52,933 nucleotides of DNA from Deltaproteobacteria bacterium (GTDB lineage Bacteria > Myxococcota_A > UBA9160 > UBA4427). Shown one piece after another: positions 25,051 to 34,162 of the stretch (its first letter is position 1; each line of letters begins with the position of its first letter). The translations under genes and the position numbers were made by a program. The stretch is taken from the NCBI GenBank assembly GCA_002719955.1, contig PBFW01000063.1, positions 1-52,933 on the forward strand, read 5' to 3'. Below the pieces are notes generated by a model. It had not been told where the DNA came from and ran no database searches. It worked only from the letters and a program-made list of their open reading frames with translations.

Positions 25051-25182
25051 GGAGTCCTCCCATCGGGTCCGCAGCCCGCCGACCTCCGACGCCCCCAGCG
25101 TAGATGACTTGCCATGGCCTCGCGGCGGATGCGAAGATATTCGAGTTGCTCGCCCCAGGCCGATTCGAGCGATGGGAGGACG
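25051..25182. promoter_or_regulatory. Divergent promoter region between zinc ADH and P450 operon
   Basis: The 132 bp separate divergent starts and must carry both promoters. The minus-strand ribosome binding site of the ADH (GGGAGGA, read leftward) is at 25055-25061 and GGGAGGACG precedes the P450 ATG at 25183. A shared operator is plausible, but no clear dyad longer than five bases was seen. Confidence 0.45.
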
Positions 25183-26403
25183 ATGTCCAGCGAGCAATCG
25201 ATCACTGATGCGACCGGCTGGGATCTCTATGGGATCGCACTCGAAGCCGACCCTCATGCCCGCTGGCGCACGATCCGCGAGCGAACGCCCGTGCTCGACG
25301 CCGGCGAGGGTGTCTTCTTCATCACGCGCTGGGATCTCGTCGACGAGATCCTGCGCGATCCGCGCCATGGGGCCGGATCGGGTGTTTCCTCTTCCTTCGG
25401 CGCTTCGAACGGGCTGGCTTTCGACACCATGCGTGTCTGGCTGATGTCCCTCGACGGACCCGACCAGGCGCGCGGTCGAGGCCTCGTTCAGCGCCAATTC
25501 ACGCCGCGCCAGATCAAAGGGCTGCGACCCCACATCGCCGAAACGACGGACCGACTGGTTTTGGCGATCGAGAAATCCTCCGGGGACGAGCCCGTCGACC
25601 TGATCGAGAGGCTGGCCTTCGCCCTTCCCTCCGAACTCACCCGCTCGCTCTTCGGTTTCCCCGAGGCCGAGTGGCGCGACGAGATCGAGCGCGTGATCCA
25701 GGAGGTCGATGATTCGCCGGGCGCGAGCATCCAGATGATCGAGGGATTGGCGCAGGTTTTCGAGGGACGGCTCGCGCGCGGAGACGTACCCGAGGGCCTG
25801 CTCGCCCATCTCCAGGTTCCCGATCCGGTGCTCGGCGCACTCTCGACGCTCGAGGTGATCGCGAACGCCGTCCTGCTGGTGACCGCAGCGATCGACACGA
25901 CCGCAGGCCTGATCGGCAATCTCATCCACTGCGTCCTCGAACGTCCCGAGATGCTCGAACGACTCCGCAAGGATCCTCGAATCGCCTCGGCCCTCATCGA
26001 GGAGACGCTGCGCTTCGAGCCTCCCGCGCTTTCTTGCTCTCGTCGCGCGGGTGAGACAATCGAACTCGCGGGCGTCGAAATTCCCACCGGCAGTCAGCTC
26101 CTGCTCGGTCTCGCCGCTGCGAATCGTGACCCGGCCCGTTACGCGCGGCCCGACGAGTTCGAGCCCGATCGCGACTTCCAGGGACTCCTCTCCTTCGGAG
26201 GCGGACGCCATGTCTGCCTCGGCGCCGCGTTGGCGCGGCTCGAGGCCCAGATCGTCGCGCACAGACTCCTCGTCACATCCGAATGCGATTTCGAGCCCCT
26301 CGAGAAGCCGCATTGGCAGAAGAAGAACCCGACCGTGCGTGCCCTCGATCGACTCCCCGTACACGTCCGCCCTCGCACACGCACTCCGAGAGGAACGGAG
26401 TGA
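25183..26403 (+). CDS. Cytochrome P450, first of a tandem pair
   Basis: The 406-aa protein is a soluble bacterial P450. The I-helix motif is VTAAIDTTAG, in which the usual acidic residue precedes TT as Asp instead of Glu. The K-helix is EETLR and the heme-binding loop is SFGGGRHVCLGAALARLE with Cys345. The meander/PERF region AAANRDPARYARPDEFEPDR is intact. Start ATG 25183 has GGGAGGA seven bases upstream. The stop overlaps the next P450 start as TGATG, so both are made from one message. It is likely a monooxygenase of a hydrophobic substrate needing a ferredoxin encoded elsewhere. It shares only moderate similarity with its neighbour, so it is not a recent duplicate. Confidence 0.95.
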   Translation: MSSEQSITDATGWDLYGIALEADPHARWRTIRERTPVLDAGEGVFFITRWDLVDEILRDPRHGAGSGVSSSFGASNGLAFDTMRVWLMSLDGPDQARGRGLVQRQFTPRQIKGLRPHIAETTDRLVLAIEKSSGDEPVDLIERLAFALPSELTRSLFGFPEAEWRDEIERVIQEVDDSPGASIQMIEGLAQVFEGRLARGDVPEGLLAHLQVPDPVLGALSTLEVIANAVLLVTAAIDTTAGLIGNLIHCVLERPEMLERLRKDPRIASALIEETLRFEPPALSCSRRAGETIELAGVEIPTGSQLLLGLAAANRDPARYARPDEFEPDRDFQGLLSFGGGRHVCLGAALARLEAQIVAHRLLVTSECDFEPLEKPHWQKKNPTVRALDRLPVHVRPRTRTPRGTE

Positions 26404-27656
26404 TGCGCGTCGAAGACCACAGCCTGATGGATGCCGATATCCAGGAAGAGCCTTTCGCCTACTATCGAGCCCTTCATGATCAGGCGCCCGTCTACTTCAT
26501 GCCCGATGCCCAGGCCTACCTCGTGACGCGTTATCACGACGTCCAACACATTCTCAGCCATCCCGAGATCTGGTCGAATGATCTGCTCGGAAAGGCCGGG
26601 TTCTCGATGTTCCAACATTCCGAAGCCCAGACGTTGCTCGAGGCCGAGGGATGGCCACGGGATACGAAATTTCAATCGGACCCACCCATCCACAGCGATT
26701 ATCGTGCCCTCATCGCCGATGTATTCAGCGCCGGTCGGGTGCGCGCACTCGGGCCCTTGATCCGGGAAACCACACAGGATCTTCTCGACGTGATGGCGAA
26801 GACCCGGGAATGCGAATTCCTGACGACCTTCGCGGCCTGGCTGCCCATTCGGGTCGTCACGACGCTTCTCGGCCTGCCCGCGGAAGACGCCCCTCGCATC
26901 AAGCACTGGTCCGATGCCTGGGTAGAGCCGCTCTCCGGCGTGATCTCGAAGGAGCGTGAGATCGAGGTGGCCCGTCTCGGAATCGAACTCCAGCATTATC
27001 TGGCCGACTGGATGGAACGCAAGCGTCTCGATCGCAGTCGGGATGTCTTGGGCGACCTCGCGCGTGCGACCTTCCCAGACGGAAGTGATCTGCCCATGGC
27101 GGAAAAAATGGGGCTCGCCGAGCACCTGATCGTGGGCGGACACGAAACCGCGACCAGTGCACTCGCCTCGGGGCTGATGCTCCTGATCCAGAATCCGGAG
27201 ATCGAAGCCGAGTTGAGACGCGAGCCCGCACTCATCAAGCGTTTCATCGAGGAGATGTTGCGACTCGAGTCACCGAGCCAGGGATTCTTTCGTTATGCCA
27301 CCGCGGACGGAGAGGTCGCAGGCATCACGATTCCAAAGGGATCGATGGTCCATATCCGTTTCGCGGCCGCCAATCGAGATCCGGATCAATTCCCCCACCC
27401 CGACGAGATCGATCTCCAGCGACCGAATGCGGGCGCGCATATGGCCTTCAGTCAGGGAGAGCACCATTGTGCGGGGGCTCCGCTCGCGCGACTCGAACTG
27501 CAGATCGCCTTCGAAGGGCTACTCGATCGATTCGAGCGCTTCGAGCTGCTGCCGGATACGACGTTGCGACATCTCCCGGGCCTCGCGCTACGCACGCTCG
27601 AAGCCCTCCCCATACGCTATGCATTGGCGAGTCGCGACACGGAGGAACCATCATGA
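26403..27656 (+). CDS. Cytochrome P450, second of a tandem pair
   Basis: The 417-aa protein has the I-helix motif VGGHETATSA with the complete acid-alcohol pair, the K-helix EEMLR and the heme loop AFSQGEHHCAGAPLARLELQ with Cys356. The residue between the conserved Phe and Gly of the loop is Ser-Gln (FSQGEHHC), a common variant in CYP families acting on terpenoids and steroids. The start overlaps the previous stop (TGATG), and its own stop overlaps the HbpS/GlcG start (ATGA), giving a three-gene translationally coupled unit. It is predicted to be a cytosolic monooxygenase; the substrate is unknown. Together with the neighbouring dehydrogenases it suggests sequential hydroxylation and oxidation. 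Confidence 0.95.
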   Translation: MRVEDHSLMDADIQEEPFAYYRALHDQAPVYFMPDAQAYLVTRYHDVQHILSHPEIWSNDLLGKAGFSMFQHSEAQTLLEAEGWPRDTKFQSDPPIHSDYRALIADVFSAGRVRALGPLIRETTQDLLDVMAKTRECEFLTTFAAWLPIRVVTTLLGLPAEDAPRIKHWSDAWVEPLSGVISKEREIEVARLGIELQHYLADWMERKRLDRSRDVLGDLARATFPDGSDLPMAEKMGLAEHLIVGGHETATSALASGLMLLIQNPEIEAELRREPALIKRFIEEMLRLESPSQGFFRYATADGEVAGITIPKGSMVHIRFAAANRDPDQFPHPDEIDLQRPNAGAHMAFSQGEHHCAGAPLARLELQIAFEGLLDRFERFELLPDTTLRHLPGLALRTLEALPIRYALASRDTEEPS

Positions 27657-28087
27657 AGAAGAGTGCCGCTCGGGCCACACTGTCGACCCAGGCCATCGAA
27701 ACGCTGCTCCGAGTGGCCACCGCAAGGGCGCAGGAACTCGAGATCCGGGTGCATATTGCAATCGCGGACTCCTCCGCCGAAATGGTCGGCTTTCTCAGCT
27801 GCGAAGGCGCACCGAGGCTCGCGGCGACGACCGCTCGACACAAGGCCTTCACCGCCGCGAGTACCGGCATGTCGACCCTCGATTGGAAGACCTACACGGA
27901 TTCGATCCCGGCCGACGAACAAAAGATCATCGACGGGGTCGAAGGCTATATCGCCGCGGCTGGCGGCTATCCGATCATGGAAGATGGATTGCTGCTGGGT
28001 TCGATCGGCGTTTCCGGGGCCGACCAGGAGCGGGATGCCGACGTCGCGCGAAGGGCCGTCGAGGCACTCGACGAACTGGCAAGCTGA
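27653..28087 (+). CDS. GlcG/HbpS family heme-binding protein
   Basis: The 144-aa protein matches the HbpS/GlcG (DUF336) family: LSTQAIETLLRVATARAQEL as the first helix, VHIAIADSSAEMVGFL as the first strand pair, ARHKAFTAAST in the middle, and AAGGYPIMEDGLLLGSIGVSGA as the conserved C-terminal glycine-rich segment. HbpS of Streptomyces binds heme and senses redox stress; other members are linked to glycolate, propanediol or xenobiotic metabolism, with heme or cofactor binding proposed. ATG 27653 overlaps the P450 stop as ATGA and GGAGGAA lies upstream. Being the third gene of an operon with two heme enzymes makes a heme-trafficking or heme-loading role attractive, but this is inference. There is no signal peptide, so it is cytoplasmic. 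Confidence 0.88.
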   Translation: MKKSAARATLSTQAIETLLRVATARAQELEIRVHIAIADSSAEMVGFLSCEGAPRLAATTARHKAFTAASTGMSTLDWKTYTDSIPADEQKIIDGVEGYIAAAGGYPIMEDGLLLGSIGVSGADQERDADVARRAVEALDELAS

Positions 28088-28102
28088 ACGTCCGGCCGCT
28101 TC

Positions 28103-28171
28103 CGTGTCGAGGTCCTCACAGAAATGCTCGACCTGGACCCACACGATGATCGGCTTTTCCTTTTTCCCCTT
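28103..28171 (+). terminator. Candidate terminator after the P450 operon
   Basis: CGTGT (28103-28107) with AGGTC (28110-28114) can pair with GACCT (28130-28134) and ACACG (28141-28145), an interrupted stem, followed by a pyrimidine-rich tract with several T runs (28153-28171). The stem is weak and interrupted, so confidence is low, but the T-rich tract is unusual in this GC-rich sequence. Confidence 0.25.
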
Positions 28172-28194
28172 TTCCTTCTGCCATCGAGCGCTCG

Positions 28195-30603
28195 TCAGCG
28201 CGAGGCCTTCAGAACCACTCGGTCCAGCCGTCCATTGAATTCGAAGAGCGGCGGATAGTGGCCCGCTGGTGAACCGGTATCCGTGCCGACATCGAAGGTT
28301 TCGTCGATCGAAAAGAATCCGGGCACGCTGCGCTCGATCTTCCCCGCGCCAACCCTGCGGCCATCGACGAATAATTCGAGCCCGGCGCCGCGCCCGGACG
28401 CGTTCGCCTGCCCGCCCTCTGCCTCGTCATAATCGAAACGGATCTCGATCCGCGCCTCGCCCGGCGGGAGGGGCTCGCTTCCCGTGATGGTGGTGATCGT
28501 CTTGCCAAAGAGGTTATAGACATAGGCCGGACGACCCTCCTCGGTGATGTAGAGCGCCCAGCCCGCAACCACACCGCCCTGGGTAGCGAGCACACCGCGT
28601 CCGCCCTCGTCGGGGATGACGACGTCGGCGCGGACGCGATGGTCCCGATTCTTGAGATCGGGAACGGCGGATTCGTGAATTCCGACGGCACCTGCGAAAT
28701 AGCTGGCTTCGCGCAGGCCGTGCCCGAGCGCGGGAATCGGGTCTTCTCCGGCGGGGCGACCGCTATAGGGGAGCACTTGATGACGCCCCGCTTCGGCCCA
28801 GAACAGGTTCTGCAGATGACGCAATCGATCCGGCTGCTCGTCCGCGAGATCATGGGATTGGCTGTAATCGCTGCGCAGGTCGTAGAGTTCCCAGATTTCG
28901 GCGCCGGTGGCCGTCGCATTGGAGATCAACTCCGCCCAGGGAACCCGCGCGCGATTGCGCGTCGAGACCATAAAGCCCTCGTGATAGAGCGCGCGATTGC
29001 CCAGGATCTCGAAATATTGGGTCGTATGTCGCTCGGGCGCCTTCGCATCATCGAAACTGAAAACGAGGCTCGTTCCGTCCATCGGCCGCTGGGGTACACC
29101 GTTCACCTCGACGGGAGCCGCCACACCGACGGCTTCGAGGATCGTCGGCACGATATCGTTCACGTGGGAAAACTGATCTCGCAACCCGCCGGATCGCCCG
29201 ATCCCCTGCGGCCAACTCACGACCAGCGGATTGCGCGAACCACCGAGATGGCTTGCAACCTGCTTCACCCATTGGAAGGGCGTGTTGGTCGCCCAGCCCC
29301 AGCCGGCGGAATAATGCGGGTATGACCGCGTCCCCCCGATCTCGTCCAACCGCTCGATCAATTCCGTCGGCGTCTGGATCACCCCCTGAATGCGACCCAT
29401 CTCGTTCCAGGTTCCGTAATCACCGCCGCCCTCACCGCTGCCGCCATTATCGCCTACCAGATAGAGCACGAGCGTGTCTTCGAAGGCGCCCATGTCGCGC
29501 AGGGCATCGAAGACCCGACCCACCTGCTCATCCGTATGGGCCAGAAATCCGGCGTAGACCTCCATCAGCCGAGCGGCCACGCGTTGTTCGTTCGCATCGA
29601 GGCTATCCCAGGCGCGCAATTCGGCGGGCCTGGGGGTCAGCGCTGCGTCCTTCGGAATCACGCCGAGCTTTTTCTGGCGCGCGAAGGCGCGCTCCCGTGC
29701 GACATCCCAGCCCTCGTCGAATCGGCCCGTGAAGCGATCGATCCACTCCTTGGGCGCGTGCAGTGGAGCGTGGGTGGCTCCGGGCGCCAAGTAGAGGAGA
29801 AAGGGTTGCCGTGGCCGCAGCGACTCCTGCAGGTGGATCCATTCGATCGCGCGATCCGCCAGATCGGTCGTGACGTGATAATCCTCGCCGGCAGGACGCG
29901 AGACGGAACGCGTTCCCTCGAAGAGCGTCGGCTCGAATTGATGCGTCTCACCACCGAGAAACCCGTAGAAGGTCTCGAACCCCATGCCCGTGGGCCAACG
30001 ATCGAAGGGGCCCGTCGGCGACGCCTCGTGATCCGGGGTGAGATGCCATTTACCGAACACCGACGTGGCATAACCATGTTGACGAAGGATCTCCGCGATC
30101 GTCGCGGTTTCGGGCGTCATCAATCCCGCGCGCCCGCGATAGGGCTGCACACTATTGAGGACCGCTCCGACGCCAGCCGCGTGGGAATTGCGTCCGGTCA
30201 GCAGCGAAGCCCGGGTCGAAGAGCAGATCGCGGTTGTGTGAAAGCGGTTGTAGCGAAGGCCGCCCTTCGCGAGGCGATCGAGCTCGGGCGTCGGCACGGG
30301 CCCCCCAAAGGTGGAGGAAGCCGAAAAACCCACATCGTCGAGCAAGACGATCAGAATATTCGGCGCCTCGCCGGGTGGCTCTCGCGTCGCGAATTCGTGG
30401 CGCGGCACCTCGTCGACGGTCAGCCCGACGGGCCCGGGCACCCGCGAGGTGCGGATCGGGAGGACGCTGCCCAGCGAGCCCTCGAGCGGCGAGGCCCCGT
30501 CGGCCATCGCGCCCGGGGCGACCGTGAACACCAGCATCCCGACACAGGCGAGCAGCGTCGGGACGCTCACCAGAAAGATCCTTACTACCCGAGTCTCGCT
30601 CAT
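28195..30603 (-). CDS. Arylsulfatase (formylglycine-dependent sulfatase)
   Basis: The 802-aa protein has an N-terminal export signal (FLVSVPTLLACVGMLVFTVA), then PNILIVLLDDVGFS with metal-binding Asp89/Asp90. The formylglycine motif is CSSTRASLLTGR: Cys127, Ser129 and Arg131 fit the C-x-S-x-R signature. Further metal/active-site parts are KWHLTPDHE, PGATHAPLHAPKEW and VGDNGGSGEGG. The C-terminal ~150 residues form a beta-sandwich with a laminin-like lipid/sugar face. It hydrolyses sulfate esters in the periplasm after Cys-to-formylglycine activation. Start ATG 30603 has GAGGAGGGCGG upstream; longer readings enter the divergent oxidoreductase gene. At ~800 aa it belongs to the large PAS-type arylsulfatases, some of which act on alkyl or steroid sulfates. 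Confidence 0.95.
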   Translation of the reverse strand: MSETRVVRIFLVSVPTLLACVGMLVFTVAPGAMADGASPLEGSLGSVLPIRTSRVPGPVGLTVDEVPRHEFATREPPGEAPNILIVLLDDVGFSASSTFGGPVPTPELDRLAKGGLRYNRFHTTAICSSTRASLLTGRNSHAAGVGAVLNSVQPYRGRAGLMTPETATIAEILRQHGYATSVFGKWHLTPDHEASPTGPFDRWPTGMGFETFYGFLGGETHQFEPTLFEGTRSVSRPAGEDYHVTTDLADRAIEWIHLQESLRPRQPFLLYLAPGATHAPLHAPKEWIDRFTGRFDEGWDVARERAFARQKKLGVIPKDAALTPRPAELRAWDSLDANEQRVAARLMEVYAGFLAHTDEQVGRVFDALRDMGAFEDTLVLYLVGDNGGSGEGGGDYGTWNEMGRIQGVIQTPTELIERLDEIGGTRSYPHYSAGWGWATNTPFQWVKQVASHLGGSRNPLVVSWPQGIGRSGGLRDQFSHVNDIVPTILEAVGVAAPVEVNGVPQRPMDGTSLVFSFDDAKAPERHTTQYFEILGNRALYHEGFMVSTRNRARVPWAELISNATATGAEIWELYDLRSDYSQSHDLADEQPDRLRHLQNLFWAEAGRHQVLPYSGRPAGEDPIPALGHGLREASYFAGAVGIHESAVPDLKNRDHRVRADVVIPDEGGRGVLATQGGVVAGWALYITEEGRPAYVYNLFGKTITTITGSEPLPPGEARIEIRFDYDEAEGGQANASGRGAGLELFVDGRRVGAGKIERSVPGFFSIDETFDVGTDTGSPAGHYPPLFEFNGRLDRVVLKASR

Positions 30604-30772
30604 CCGTCCGCCCTCCTCACTCGCTTGAATCTCCGCGACTTTACGTGACTGGAACACACGCGCTATCCACCCCGCAAGCACGAGCCATGCCGCGAGACGC
30701 AGCCCTGATCCGCGGAAGCCCACGCGAACGACGTGAATCCCAGGGTAGACTTTCCTCGAAGCGGGAGATCCG

Positions 30773-32923
30773 ATGCCGACGACAAAGAAGACTTTCTGCC
30801 GAATCTGTTCGGCCTTCTGTGCACTCGAAGTCGAGGTCCAGGACGGCCGCGTCCACACGGTGAGTGGAGACCCGAGCGACCCGCTGCACGGCGGCTATAC
30901 CTGCATGAAGGGGCGACAGGTGGGCCACCAGCTCGATTCGCCCGAGCGCGTGCGGGGCGCCTATCGCCGCCGTCCGGACGGGGGCTTCGACGAGATTCCC
31001 CTCACAACGGCCCTCGATGAGATCGCCGGACATCTCGAGGCGATCCTCGCCCTCCACGGCCCCCGGGCACTCGCGACCTATGCGGGAACGGCCTCGTTCT
31101 TCAACGGTGGGACCCACGAAGTGCTGCGGGGATGGCTCTCGGGCCTCGGCTCGCCCGGCTACTACACGAGCCTCACCATCGACCAACCCGCCAAAATGGT
31201 GGCATCGATCCGACACGGGGTATGGGGAGCGGGGGGGCACTCTTTTGCCTCTGCGGACGTCGCCCTCTCCATCGGCAACAACCCGATCGTCTCCCAATTG
31301 AGCCTGCCCGGAGGAATACCGGGCAACAACCCGGTCAAGCGGCTGGGCGACGAAAAGAAGCGTGGCCTGGTACTGATCGTCGTCGACCCGCGGCGGAGCG
31401 AGGTAGCCAAACACGCGGATCTCCACCTCCAGATCCGACCCGGCGAGGATCCGACACTGCTCGCGGGCATGCTTCGGACGATCTTCGAGGAGGACCTCTA
31501 CGACGCAGATTTCTGCGGCGCACACGTCCGCGGAATCGAAGCGCTGCGCGAAGCGGTCTCGGGATTCACGCCCGACCACGTCGAGGAGCGAACGGGGATC
31601 CCCGTCGCGCAGATGCTCGAAGCCGCGCGACGCTTCGCGCGCGGCCCCCGCGGCAGCGCCTCGAGCGGGACCGGCCCGGATATGTCGCCCCGGGCGAACC
31701 TGACCGAGCACCTGATCATGGCGCTCAACACACTCTGTGGCCGGCATAACCGCGAGGGCGATCCCATCGCCAATCCCGGCGTTCTGAGCCCCGAACGCCC
31801 GCATCCCGCCCAGGCCGTCCCCCCCGAATTCCTGCCGCGCATGCTCACACTCGGGGGCGATCCGGCGCCGCGGGTACGCGGCCTCCAGCAGATCTTCGGC
31901 GAAATGCCGACCGCCGCGATCGCGGAGGAGATCCTGCTCCCCGGGGAGGGGCAGATTCGGGCGTTATTTTCGACGGGGGGCAATGCCGTCGCCGCCTGGC
32001 CCGACCCGACGCAGACCCGGCGCGCCCTCGAATCCCTCGACCTCCACGTCGTGATCGAAGCGCAGTGGACCGAATCCGCTCGGCTGGCGAATTATGTCCT
32101 GCCGACGCGGCTTCCTCTCGAGCGCGAGGACGTCACCTATTTCGCCGACCCCTTCTACGAGCAAGCCTATTCCTTCTATTCCGACGCGGTCGTCGAACCC
32201 GAATTCGAAGCGCTCGAGGACTGGCAGGTCTTCGTCGAACTGGCGCGACGAATGGGAACACCGATCTCGATCGGCGAGGGCGAGATCGACCCCGAGGATC
32301 CGCCCAGCAAAAAAGAGCTGCTCGAGCGATTGACCCAGGGGGCGAGGATCCCGCTCTCGACCATTCGCGGGAGCGAGGGCGGTCGGCTCTACCCCGAGGC
32401 GGCGACGAAAGCCGCCGCCGCGTTCGAGGGGATCGAAGCCCGCCTCGACGTCGCGCCCGAGGGCGTCCCCGAAGAACTCGCGGAGCTTCGCGCCGAGCGG
32501 ATTCCGATCCCGGGTCGCTATGGCGAAGACGGCACATTCACCCATCTGCTGATCGCTCGCCGGATGCGGCACGTGATGAATTCGGTCGGACAGGGATGGC
32601 CCGAATCCAGCAAGCGCGGGACGACCAACCCGGCCTTTCTATGCCGGGCGGATTGCGAGGCACTTGGATTCGCAGCGGGAGATCTCGTCGAAATCGAATC
32701 GGAACACGAGACGATCCTCGGCGTGATCGAACCCGTGGACGATCTTCAACCGGGCGTCGTCTCGATGTCCCACGCCTGGGGGTCGGGAGGGGGGCGAGAG
32801 ACGGACGTGCGCAAGCTGGGCGCCCATACGGGCCGACTCGTCGCCACGAACAAATTTTTCGACCCGACCACGGGCATGGTCCGGATGAGTGCCATCCCGG
32901 TCCGACTCGTTCGGGCGGACTGA
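30773..32923 (+). CDS. Molybdopterin-dependent oxidoreductase with [4Fe-4S] cluster
   Basis: The 716-aa protein starts with the cluster-binding motif CRICSAFC (Cys9, Cys12, Cys16) completed by Cys44 in YTCMKG, as in the formate dehydrogenase/NapA type of the DMSO reductase family. Segments for bis-MGD binding follow: SIGNNPIVS, VVDPRRSEVAKHADLHLQIR and, at the C-terminus, PAFLCRADCEALGF with the molydop_binding domain. There is no Tat signal, so it acts in the cytoplasm. In the region where a Cys, SeC or Ser Mo ligand is expected (near SLTIDQPAKMV, about residues 139-149), none is seen, so the ligand may be Asp or another residue. No electron-transfer subunit is encoded beside it. It is divergent from the sulfatase with 169 bp between. 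Confidence 0.93.
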   Translation: MPTTKKTFCRICSAFCALEVEVQDGRVHTVSGDPSDPLHGGYTCMKGRQVGHQLDSPERVRGAYRRRPDGGFDEIPLTTALDEIAGHLEAILALHGPRALATYAGTASFFNGGTHEVLRGWLSGLGSPGYYTSLTIDQPAKMVASIRHGVWGAGGHSFASADVALSIGNNPIVSQLSLPGGIPGNNPVKRLGDEKKRGLVLIVVDPRRSEVAKHADLHLQIRPGEDPTLLAGMLRTIFEEDLYDADFCGAHVRGIEALREAVSGFTPDHVEERTGIPVAQMLEAARRFARGPRGSASSGTGPDMSPRANLTEHLIMALNTLCGRHNREGDPIANPGVLSPERPHPAQAVPPEFLPRMLTLGGDPAPRVRGLQQIFGEMPTAAIAEEILLPGEGQIRALFSTGGNAVAAWPDPTQTRRALESLDLHVVIEAQWTESARLANYVLPTRLPLEREDVTYFADPFYEQAYSFYSDAVVEPEFEALEDWQVFVELARRMGTPISIGEGEIDPEDPPSKKELLERLTQGARIPLSTIRGSEGGRLYPEAATKAAAAFEGIEARLDVAPEGVPEELAELRAERIPIPGRYGEDGTFTHLLIARRMRHVMNSVGQGWPESSKRGTTNPAFLCRADCEALGFAAGDLVEIESEHETILGVIEPVDDLQPGVVSMSHAWGSGGGRETDVRKLGAHTGRLVATNKFFDPTTGMVRMSAIPVRLVRAD

Positions 32924-32978
32924 AGGCTCATGCCAGCGGACTCGCCCAACCCGAGGTCGACCTCGTTCGCGCACCCGA

Positions 32979-34139
32979 TCACGGCCCCGCCGATTTCCCC
33001 CCGGATCGCTCGAGCGGCTTGTCCTCGATGAATGCGTCGAGGGCGCGCCGAGCCTCTTCGTCTCGCATCTGAACCGGGGGGCTCTTCATATAATAGGCGC
33101 ACGCGAAATCGAGCGGACCGGCGAGCCCACGTTCGAGCCCGATCTTGGCGCATCGGATCGCGTCGATGGCGACACCGGCGCTATTCGGCGAATCCTGGAC
33201 GGAGAGCCTGAGTTCGAGCTCGATCGGCACATCACCAAAGCCGCGACCCTCCGCGCGGATGAACGCGACCTTGTTGTCCCTCTGCCAGGAAACATAGTCG
33301 GACGGGCCGATGTGGATATTCTGCGTCTCGAGACGTTCATCGAGCTGACTCTGGACGGATTCGGTCTTCGAGAATCTCTTCGACTCGAGGCGATCGCGCG
33401 CGAGCATGTTGAGAAAATCGGTATTGCCGCCGGTATTCAGCTGATAGGTCCGATCGAGTTCAATCCCTCGATCCGCGAAGAGACGCGCGAGTGTCCGATG
33501 GAGGATCGTGGACCCCAGCTGGCTCTTGATGTCGTCTCCCACGATCGGAAGATTTGCGGCCCGAAAGCGATCCGCCCAGGAAGGGTCCGAAGCGAGAAAG
33601 ACCGGAACGCAATTCACGAGGGCAACGCCGGCCTCGAGACAGGCTTCCGCATAATGCCGAACCGCCTGCTCCGATCCGACGGGGAGATAACAGACGAGAA
33701 TCTCAGCCCCCGAATCGCGAAGGACGGCGGCGACGTCGACGGGTTCTCGATCGGCTGGCCGGAAGGCTTCCTCCTCGGGATAGTCGGCCATATGCGCCGC
33801 CACGCCGTCGAGAACGGGCCCCATCGATACGAGCACGCCGCTCTCGGGCAAATCGGGCTGGAAGATCTCGGCACGATTGGGAGGGGCGAAAACGGCTTCT
33901 TCGAGGGGACGACCGACCTTTCGCGCATCCACATCGAAGGCGCCCACCACGACGATCTGCGAGGGCCGCCAGCCCCCGATATTGGGATGCATCAGGCCCG
34001 CACGGGCCGAGGGAGTGGAGCCAGAAGGGGCGACCCCGGAGAAATCGCCCCCCCCGCCGTCGCGGTAATACGCGATTCCCTGAACCAGAGCGCTGGCACA
34101 ATTCCCGATTCCAGCGATCGCCACCCGGATGCCGCTCAT
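32979..34139 (-). CDS. ino1: Inositol-3-phosphate synthase (MIPS)
   Basis: The 386-aa protein begins IRVAIAGIGNCASALVQGI, the NAD-binding site of bacterial-type myo-inositol-1-phosphate synthase. It continues with VGDDIKSQLGSTILHR, the NAD/substrate-lysine region, and the hallmark QLNTGGNTDFLNM, SKRFSKTESVQSQ and PSDYVSWQRDNKVA. It converts glucose 6-phosphate to 1D-myo-inositol 3-phosphate, the entry step to phosphatidylinositol, mycothiol or osmolyte inositol derivatives. The preferred ATG 34139 has GAGAGGGA upstream; an ATG at 34166 would overlap the batE stop as ATGA. Either way it is the last gene of the Bat operon, an unusual neighbour for this enzyme. Its 386 residues are close to the ~360-370 of actinobacterial MIPS. 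Confidence 0.95.
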   Translation of the reverse strand: MSGIRVAIAGIGNCASALVQGIAYYRDGGGGDFSGVAPSGSTPSARAGLMHPNIGGWRPSQIVVVGAFDVDARKVGRPLEEAVFAPPNRAEIFQPDLPESGVLVSMGPVLDGVAAHMADYPEEEAFRPADREPVDVAAVLRDSGAEILVCYLPVGSEQAVRHYAEACLEAGVALVNCVPVFLASDPSWADRFRAANLPIVGDDIKSQLGSTILHRTLARLFADRGIELDRTYQLNTGGNTDFLNMLARDRLESKRFSKTESVQSQLDERLETQNIHIGPSDYVSWQRDNKVAFIRAEGRGFGDVPIELELRLSVQDSPNSAGVAIDAIRCAKIGLERGLAGPLDFACAYYMKSPPVQMRDEEARRALDAFIEDKPLERSGGKSAGP

Positions 34140-34162
34140 CCCATCCCTCTCCGACGCCCGAC

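Noticed and set aside
25051..26364. N-terminal extension of the zinc ADH to 753 codons
   Set aside because: The extension is antisense to a P450 with intact motifs, and a strong ribosome binding site supports the start at 25050.
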